From Candidatus Zhuqueibacterota bacterium (GTDB lineage: Bacteria; Zhuqueibacterota; Zhuqueibacteria; Residuimicrobiales; Krinioviventaceae): a DNA stretch of 50,024 nt. The number at the start of each line of letters is the position of its first letter. Position 1 is the first letter of the stretch. Both the position numbers and the translations under genes were made by a program. The stretch is taken from the NCBI GenBank assembly GCA_016929295.1, contig JAFGJB010000028.1, positions 1-50,024 of the forward strand, in the 5' to 3' direction. Of the stretch, positions 42,519 to 50,024 are shown piece after piece. The notes beneath the pieces are model-generated. The model had not been told where the DNA came from, did not search any database, and saw only the letters and a program-made list of their open reading frames with translations.

Positions 42519-42539
42519 CTATAGTAAACCTTTCAACAT

Positions 42540-44757
<2,218 letters not shown>

Positions 44758-44759
44758 GA

Positions 44760-45863
44760 TCAAACTCGATTTATTTTGCCATTTTCGACCATAAAAGTTG
44801 TCTGGTCACCGAGAGAACCCGCATTCAACATCCCGGCATAGTCCAGCGACGTGCCGGTGATGAATATTTGGCTGGCGCGATCGAAAAGACCAAGCGCCTG
44901 CAGACTTCGCTGGTTATCCAATTCTGCGTAGAGATCGTCCAGCAAGAGTATCGGGCGATTTTCGGTTCGTTTGTAGAGAACCTGAGCCTCTGCAGCTTTC
45001 AAACTGACGAGGGCGCTTTTGTGTTCGCCGCGCGAGCCAAATTTTCTCAGCTCGTTATCACTGATGTAAAATAAAAACTCGTCGCGGTGCGGTCCGACAA
45101 CTGTCTTGCCCTGTCTCCTTTCGACAGAGGCGGCGCGTTTCAGAGCCGCCTGCAAATGATCTGCCACATGCTCACGGTGCTGAAATTTGACACTGGGATG
45201 ATAGGCAATCCGGAACGTCCATCGTTTGCTGGTCATTGCCGAATAAAAATCTGCCAGATAACCATTCAACTCATCGACCATGACCGAGCGCGACACCATC
45301 AATCGCGCGCCCGACTGGACGAGCTGCTCATCCCACACATCAAGCGTGCTGTTTTCAGCCGCGCCTGCCAGAATTGCGTTACGCTGTTTCAATACCTGGT
45401 CATACTGTTTCAGATCATCCAGGTACCGGCTCGAGCTTTGCGATAATAGTACATTAAAAAAGCGACGACGCTGAGCAGGCGGGCCGCTGGTGATTTCATA
45501 ATCGTCCGCCGATAAGACGATGATCGGGAAAAGCCCGATGAGCCTGGAAAACTGCGTGAGTCGTTTGCCATCGATCTTGATTTGCTTGCCGTGTGTCACG
45601 TCATATGTAATGCCAACGTGATGAGAAATACGCTCATCTAAAAATTCACCTTCGATCAGATAGTACTCTTGCGAAAATGGGACCAAATCAATCTCGTCGC
45701 GAGTCCGGAAGCTTCTGGCTAAACAAAGGAGATAGATGGCTTCGATGAGATTCGTCTTTCCCTGGGCATTATCCCCGAAAATGTAATTTCGATGCGGGCT
45801 ATATTCAACTGTTGCCGGCTGTAAATTTCTAAACTTTTGAATCTCCAAACGATTGAGGAACAT
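44760..45863 (-). CDS. recF: DNA replication/repair protein RecF
   Basis: The 367-residue SMC-like ATPase acts in recombinational repair and restart at ssDNA gaps. Walker A GDNAQGKTN is at about 30-38, LIEAIYLL follows, and the signature and Walker B LLLDDLYAELD lie near the C-terminus. Length is standard. It lies 24 bp after dnaN in the origin operon. Confidence 0.96.
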   Translation of the reverse strand: MFLNRLEIQKFRNLQPATVEYSPHRNYIFGDNAQGKTNLIEAIYLLCLARSFRTRDEIDLVPFSQEYYLIEGEFLDERISHHVGITYDVTHGKQIKIDGKRLTQFSRLIGLFPIIVLSADDYEITSGPPAQRRRFFNVLLSQSSSRYLDDLKQYDQVLKQRNAILAGAAENSTLDVWDEQLVQSGARLMVSRSVMVDELNGYLADFYSAMTSKRWTFRIAYHPSVKFQHREHVADHLQAALKRAASVERRQGKTVVGPHRDEFLFYISDNELRKFGSRGEHKSALVSLKAAEAQVLYKRTENRPILLLDDLYAELDNQRSLQALGLFDRASQIFITGTSLDYAGMLNAGSLGDQTTFMVENGKINRV

Positions 45864-45887
45864 GATCTGCTTTCGACGGCGCGTCTT

Positions 45888-47027
45888 TTAATCGTTTCGA
45901 GGTTCTTCCTCACTAATACGAATGGGCATCAGCAACATTGTTATTTCTTCACGATCCGGTTGCTCGGCCGGACGAATGATGGCCGCGCTGCCGCTGTCCT
46001 TGAGATCAAAGATGACCTCTTCGGTATCAATGTGACGCAGAATGTCGAGCAAATAGGTCGAGTTGTAGCCGATCTGCAGCCACTCGTTCGAGAAGGTCCC
46101 GGGAATGGATTCCTTGGCTTCGGCGCCAAATTCAATATCTTCAGAATGAATAGTTATCTCCTCCGGCGACAGCACCAGCCTCACCTGGTTTGTCAAGGAG
46201 CTCGAAAAAATGGAGACTCGCCGCAGCGTCGAGATCAACAATTCCCGATTCACACGCAGCGTTTTATCATTATTGTCCGGTAATACGCGTTCATAGTTCG
46301 GATAGGTTCCGCTGACAAGCTTGGAATAGATGACCGCTTTTTCGAGGCGGAAGACCACGTGATCCTCACCGATTTGAATATTCACCTGATCGGCGTTTTC
46401 AATATTTCGCAGCATCAAATAAAGTGCTTTGGTCGGAACGATCATCTTCACCCGCTGTTCAACCGCCTGGGCGCGAAAATCTTTATAGACGACCTTTGCC
46501 AGGCGGTGGCCATCGGTGCCGACGAAAATCAGGTTGGCATCGATCAGCTCCACATTGATGCCGGTGAGAGCCGGACGAAGTTCATCATTTGACACCGCAA
46601 AGATTGTTTTATTTGTCATCTCGGCCAGCTGCGCGCTGTCGATCCAGAAATTGTGCTCGCTCTCTTCAACTGTGATATTCGGAAAATCTTCGCGCGGTTG
46701 TGTGGCGATCTTGTATTCACCTTTTTCTGTCTTTAGCACCAGTCTGTCGTCTGTATCAGAGATGATATGAATGGGAACATCAGGAAGCTCGCGCACAATC
46801 TCGACGAGTAATTTAGCCGGCACCGCGACGGCGCCCTGGTCTGTGCTGTCAACGTTCAGCGAATGGGTGACGGATATCTCCAGATCCGTGCCGGTCAAGC
46901 GAAGCTGACCCTCCTGCAACTCCATGAGGATGCATGTCAATATCGATATCGTGGTTTTTTGCGGGACAACACCGACAACTTTATGAAGGGCTTCATAAAG
47001 CTCTGATTTGGAGATGGTGAAATTCAT
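45888..47027 (-). CDS. dnaN: DNA polymerase III beta sliding clamp
   Basis: The 379-residue processivity clamp forms a dimeric ring around DNA. Three repeated clamp domains are visible; the opening KSELYEALHKVVGVVPQKTTISIL, the central DELRPALTGINVELIDANLIFVGTDGHRLA and the end ITMLLMPIRI are typical. It has a good AGGAGG ribosome site before ATG 47027 and its own probable promoter in the 128-bp gap to dnaA. Confidence 0.96.
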   Translation of the reverse strand: MNFTISKSELYEALHKVVGVVPQKTTISILTCILMELQEGQLRLTGTDLEISVTHSLNVDSTDQGAVAVPAKLLVEIVRELPDVPIHIISDTDDRLVLKTEKGEYKIATQPREDFPNITVEESEHNFWIDSAQLAEMTNKTIFAVSNDELRPALTGINVELIDANLIFVGTDGHRLAKVVYKDFRAQAVEQRVKMIVPTKALYLMLRNIENADQVNIQIGEDHVVFRLEKAVIYSKLVSGTYPNYERVLPDNNDKTLRVNRELLISTLRRVSIFSSSLTNQVRLVLSPEEITIHSEDIEFGAEAKESIPGTFSNEWLQIGYNSTYLLDILRHIDTEEVIFDLKDSGSAAIIRPAEQPDREEITMLLMPIRISEEEPRND

Positions 47028-47077
47028 GCAAGCCTCCTAACTTTAAGCCAATTTCTGATAGATCAAGTTAGGTAAAT

Positions 47078-47086
47078 ATTATACCA
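47078..47086 (-). promoter_or_regulatory. Extended -10 promoter of dnaN
   Basis: Reading on the minus strand, TGG immediately precedes TATAAT (TGnTATAAT, 47086-47078), about 50 bp before the dnaN ATG. No good -35 is present, as is usual for extended -10 promoters. Confidence 0.5.
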
Positions 47087-47155
47087 TTTTCAAGTTTTTT
47101 TAAAGTCGAATTGGATTAAAAATAACCAGTTGCGGATGATCCCTGTTCGGGACTT

Positions 47156-48496
47156 TCAGAGCTGGGCGATTTCTATCTTGTTTTTGATTGCCTCCACCTG
47201 TTCGCGGAGCTGGTTTTTCTCCATCATGTGCTCGACAACGGCTATGGCATGAATGACCGTGGTATGATCACGTCCGCCGAAATGCAATCCGATTGTTTTG
47301 AGAGAGCTGTCGGTCAATCTTTTACACAAATACATGGCGAGCTGGCGCGCCTGAGCAATTTCTTTTTTCCTGGTTTTTGCGCGCATCATGTCATCCGGAA
47401 TGCCGAAATAGTCGGCCGTGGTTTTTTGGATGAACTCGATGCTGATGGCTCTCATCTGCGGCAAACAGACATCCTTGAGCAGTCGCTTGGCTAAATCGAG
47501 CGTGATGTCCACACCTTTCAGAGAAGAGTAAGCCAGGAGCCGGATGAGGGCGCCTTCCAGCTCGCGGATGTTCGAGGTGATGTTCGTGGCGATGAACTGG
47601 AAAATTTCACCCGGCAACTCGAGGCCGTTTTCCTCGGCTTTTTTCTGCAAAATCGCCTGGCGCGTTTCCAAATCCGGCAACTGGATATCGACAACCAATC
47701 CCCATTGAAAGCGGGAGATCAGTCTCTCCTCGATGCCGTTCAACTCTTTTGGCGGTCGATCCGAAGAGAGAACAATCTGTTTTCCTTTGTTGTGCAATGC
47801 GTTAAAAGTATGAAAAAATTCGTCCTGCGTCCTCTCTTTGTTGCTGAAAAATTGAATATCATCAACAACCAGTAGATCGGCATTGCGATAATAGCTGCTG
47901 AACTCGGTGGTTTTGTTCTTCTGAATGGAATCGATAAAATCCATGGTGAATCGCTCGCTGTCAACATACAGGACGCGATTGACCACGCCGTTCTGTATCG
48001 CCAGATTGCCGATCGCCTGAATGAGATGGGTCTTGCCCAATCCGACGCCGCCATAAACCAACAACGGATTAAAGGTCGTGCCGCCCGGAGATTTCGCCAC
48101 CGTCATGGACGCGGCCTTGGCAAATTTATTGCAATCTCCCTCGACAAAGCTGTCAAAGGTGAAGCGTTCATTAATATTCGATTGAACTTTGGCTTTCGGG
48201 GATACTTTCTTCATTGATGGCAGCTGCATGGATTGAATGGATGAATCTATGATGACCGAGTACAGCAATTTGGCGGCTGGTCCGAGCACTTTAGTGATGG
48301 CGCTATTCAAGACGACGCTGTAATGACCTTCCAGCCATTCATAAAAAAATTGACTGGGGACCTGAATGGTCAAAGTGGCGCCTTCCAATTTTGCCGGTTT
48401 GATGGGCTTGAACCATGTGGCGAAGCTGTTGCCATTCACTTCTTTTTTAATATTTTCCAGGATACCCGACCACAGTTGATCAATCTGTCGACTCAT
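47156..48496 (-). CDS. dnaA: Chromosomal replication initiator DnaA
   Basis: The 446-residue initiator binds DnaA boxes and melts oriC. The N-terminal partner domain starts SRQIDQLWSGILENIKKEV, then the AAA+ domain with Walker A GGVGLGKTH and Walker B LLVVDDIQF, the arginine finger region, and a C-terminal helix-turn-helix with GGRDHTTVIHA. The ATG at 48496 has GAGG 6 nt upstream; an ATG at 48508 adds four residues. It reads away from the origin. Confidence 0.96.
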   Translation of the reverse strand: MSRQIDQLWSGILENIKKEVNGNSFATWFKPIKPAKLEGATLTIQVPSQFFYEWLEGHYSVVLNSAITKVLGPAAKLLYSVIIDSSIQSMQLPSMKKVSPKAKVQSNINERFTFDSFVEGDCNKFAKAASMTVAKSPGGTTFNPLLVYGGVGLGKTHLIQAIGNLAIQNGVVNRVLYVDSERFTMDFIDSIQKNKTTEFSSYYRNADLLVVDDIQFFSNKERTQDEFFHTFNALHNKGKQIVLSSDRPPKELNGIEERLISRFQWGLVVDIQLPDLETRQAILQKKAEENGLELPGEIFQFIATNITSNIRELEGALIRLLAYSSLKGVDITLDLAKRLLKDVCLPQMRAISIEFIQKTTADYFGIPDDMMRAKTRKKEIAQARQLAMYLCKRLTDSSLKTIGLHFGGRDHTTVIHAIAVVEHMMEKNQLREQVEAIKNKIEIAQL

Positions 48497-48549
48497 TACC
48501 TTCCTCATTCTTTCACTGCGCTTGTGTCAAAGCCGCTTTAAACCAAATA

Positions 48550-48558
48550 ATTTTAACA
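48550..48558 (-). promoter_or_regulatory. Possible extended -10 promoter of dnaA
   Basis: On the minus strand, TGT before TAAAAT (48558-48550) gives a TGnTAAAAT element about 55 bp upstream of dnaA. A TTGATA lies 15 bp upstream, closer than usual. Weak evidence. Confidence 0.35.
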
Positions 48559-48625
48559 GCTTTAATATACTATCAACATCTTGTATACCTGCTTCGAGAA
48601 TCACTAAAAATAGAGAAATTTCAAG

Positions 48626-48815
48626 TTATCCACAAAATATCATACTTTTCCACATAAACAACATCCCTCGTCGAGAAAAGACAAGTAATTATTTTTTAAA
48701 AAATTAGAGCAAATTAATTATTCGAGTTATCCACAGCAAATATTTCAACACGAAAAATAGCTGTTTTTTCTCGGCAGAGTTTATGGGGTTATCCACAAGT
48801 TCCTATTTATCCACT
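48626..48815. other. oriC: oriC-type replication origin with DnaA boxes
   Basis: Three perfect DnaA boxes TTATCCACA lie on the plus strand at 48626-48634, 48727-48735 and 48789-48797. Near-matches TTATCCACT (48807-48815) and TTTTCCACA (48646-48654) share the same orientation. Between boxes one and two lies a very AT-rich stretch (48681-48725, TAATTATTTTTTAAAAAATTAG), a candidate unwinding element. The dnaA gene flanks it. The whole gap 48509-49041 contains no gene; 48816-49041 shows only one 12-bp palindrome (48968-48979). Confidence 0.87.
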
Positions 48816-49041
48816 CTGCTACTTAAATTTAGCAAAGAAGAATGTAATAGCAAGATGAAATATGAAAAAAATGAAAATATTCCAGCTTTTTGCCGGCACG
48901 CAAAAAGAGATTTTTATTTCTTGCATTCGTTTTCTGTTGTTAATATATTTGCTGCAGTTGTCACCAGATGTCATGACATGGCTGTTCATCCATTCACCTT
49001 CCGGCGAGCATCCCCGGTGATATTTTGAAAAGGGCTTATTC

Positions 49042-50024
49042 ATGGTCATAAAAAGTGTCTATGTGCGAGCGTTCAAGTCGATCTATGAGATGACATTGAA
49101 CATGAATCAAAAAATAAACGTCATGATCGGCGCCAATGAGAGCGGCAAAACAAACGTCCTCAAGGCAATAGAGGCGTTTCGTCCTGATGTGCCATTTGAT
49201 AACAGCCTCACCTGTCAATACTCCAACAACTACTATATGGGAAAATGCCCGGAAATTGCCATCGAATTTTCCGGCATCACCAAAGAGAACCGGCAAAAAC
49301 TGGTGCACATCTCGGACGTATTCAAAGATGTGGAAAGTTTTCAAATCCGCCGCGATGCGCCGGAGCTCACCGATTATCATTTGGTCATCGGCGATCGAGA
49401 AATTGAAAACATCAACATGAATCAGCTGCTGAAAATATTGCCCAAAATCATTTACTTTAGCAATATCCCATTGCTGAAAAATAAAGTGGACTATGACAGC
49501 CTGATCTCTAACAGCTCGGCATTTTTAACCGAAAAGAATCTTTTGAAAATCGGCGGCATTGAAGACTATGAGCTGCTTTTCGAGGACAGCTCGCGCGGGC
49601 GGCGCGCAGCAGAGGAGGCCAGCCGGATCATCAGCGAACAGATTCGTCGCGTCTGGTCGCAGGAGGACACGATTGAAATCAAACTCAATGTCAACGGACG
49701 CGTGCTCTACATCGACTTTGCCGACGCAACGACTGTCCTCGATACGCCCGAATCGCGCAGCCTGGGCTTTCGCTGGTATCTTTCTTTCTATGTGAACTTT
49801 ATTTCACAGACCTTCGAAGGACGATCGAACGAATATATCTTTCTCATCGATGAACCGGGCATCCACCTGCATCCGGCCGGACAAAAAGATCTGATTCATG
49901 TCCTCGAAGATCTGTCGATCAAAAACCAGCTCATATATACAACGCACTCCCCTTTTCTCATTGACCGAAATCATCCGGACCGCGTCTTCCTCATCGAAAA
50001 AGACAAGACCGGCACCAAAGTCGA
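49042..50024 (+). CDS. OLD-like AAA ATPase (5' part; 3' end outside window)
   Basis: The frame is open from ATG 49042 to the right edge, 327 codons. Walker A GANESGKTN lies at 30-38 after VYVRAFKSIYEM, the common start of RecF/OLD-like ATPases. Further on, YIFLIDEPGIHLHP is Walker B with the D-loop and YTTHSPFLID the switch region. Proteins of this type are seen as OLD nucleases (with a C-terminal TOPRIM domain), as retron or Gabija-type defence ATPases, or as unlinked AAA proteins. Which one depends on the part beyond the edge. GAAAAGGG lies 7 nt upstream. Confidence 0.82.
   Translation, partial: MVIKSVYVRAFKSIYEMTLNMNQKINVMIGANESGKTNVLKAIEAFRPDVPFDNSLTCQYSNNYYMGKCPEIAIEFSGITKENRQKLVHISDVFKDVESFQIRRDAPELTDYHLVIGDREIENINMNQLLKILPKIIYFSNIPLLKNKVDYDSLISNSSAFLTEKNLLKIGGIEDYELLFEDSSRGRRAAEEASRIISEQIRRVWSQEDTIEIKLNVNGRVLYIDFADATTVLDTPESRSLGFRWYLSFYVNFISQTFEGRSNEYIFLIDEPGIHLHPAGQKDLIHVLEDLSIKNQLIYTTHSPFLIDRNHPDRVFLIEKDKTGTKV

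Noticed and set aside
48968-48979. Perfect 12-bp palindrome ATGTCATGACAT upstream of the OLD-like ATPase
   Set aside because: A 12-bp palindrome occurs by chance in a window of this size, and no second copy or promoter context supports an operator.

Overview
The window looks like chromosomal DNA of a diderm (Gram-negative-type) bacterium of moderate GC. It carries lipid A genes (lpxB, lpxK, an LpxL-type acyltransferase, an MsbA-type flippase), heptosyltransferase-like genes, an SLBB export protein and an outer-membrane patatin/beta-barrel protein. No rRNA or translated marker fixes the phylum. PATAN-domain receiver proteins next to eroded MglA/COG2229-like GTPases, together with this lpx gene order, suggest the FCB/Calditrichota-KSB1 sphere; that placement is a low-confidence inference.

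Layout. (1) 1-5 kb, minus strand: the 5' part of a secreted alpha/beta-hydrolase, udk, cdd, ssb, a TsaC/Sua5 protein and an MsbA-like ABC exporter. (2) 5-7.1 kb, plus strand: two heptosyltransferase-family (GT9) genes behind a good sigma70-type promoter. (3) 7.1-15.1 kb, minus strand: a dense LPS-core/oligosaccharide cluster with two more GT9 genes, several GT2 glycosyltransferases (one a tandem GT2-GT2 fusion), a polysaccharide pyruvyl transferase-like protein and an LpxL-like acyltransferase. (4) 15.1-19.9 kb, minus strand, apparently the head of the same operon: two receiver-PATAN proteins (the larger ending in a GTPase-like fold without nucleotide-binding motifs), a free-standing eroded GTPase-like protein, a small four-cysteine protein and a membrane-anchored gluzincin peptidase. 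(5) 20-23.6 kb: a zinc-finger anti-sigma-like protein, an unrecognised 361-residue protein and an NtrC-family regulator. (6) 23.7-27.5 kb: oxidoreductase-lpxB-DUF374 acyltransferase-lpxK. (7) 27.7-36.4 kb: a four-helix-bundle protein, an export/nucleotide-sugar operon (rmlB, UDP-HexNAc dehydrogenase, wecB, SLBB protein), glutamine-dependent nadE and a lone GT2. (8) 36.5-40.1 kb: two tRNA-Lys genes (CUU and UUU), a BioY-family transporter and a patatin-POTRA-barrel protein. (9) 40.1-50 kb: gyrA, gyrB, dciA (DUF721), recF, dnaN and dnaA, all reading away from a clear oriC-type region with perfect DnaA boxes, then an OLD-like AAA ATPase cut by the window edge.

Two themes stand out: building and exporting cell-surface glycolipid, and the replication-origin block. 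The most unusual part is region 4. There, a receiver without its phosphoacceptor Asp, a second PATAN receiver and two nucleotide-blind GTPase-like domains are transcriptionally packed against LPS-assembly genes. I propose this as a candidate uncharacterised signalling or scaffold module controlling surface-glycolipid assembly.
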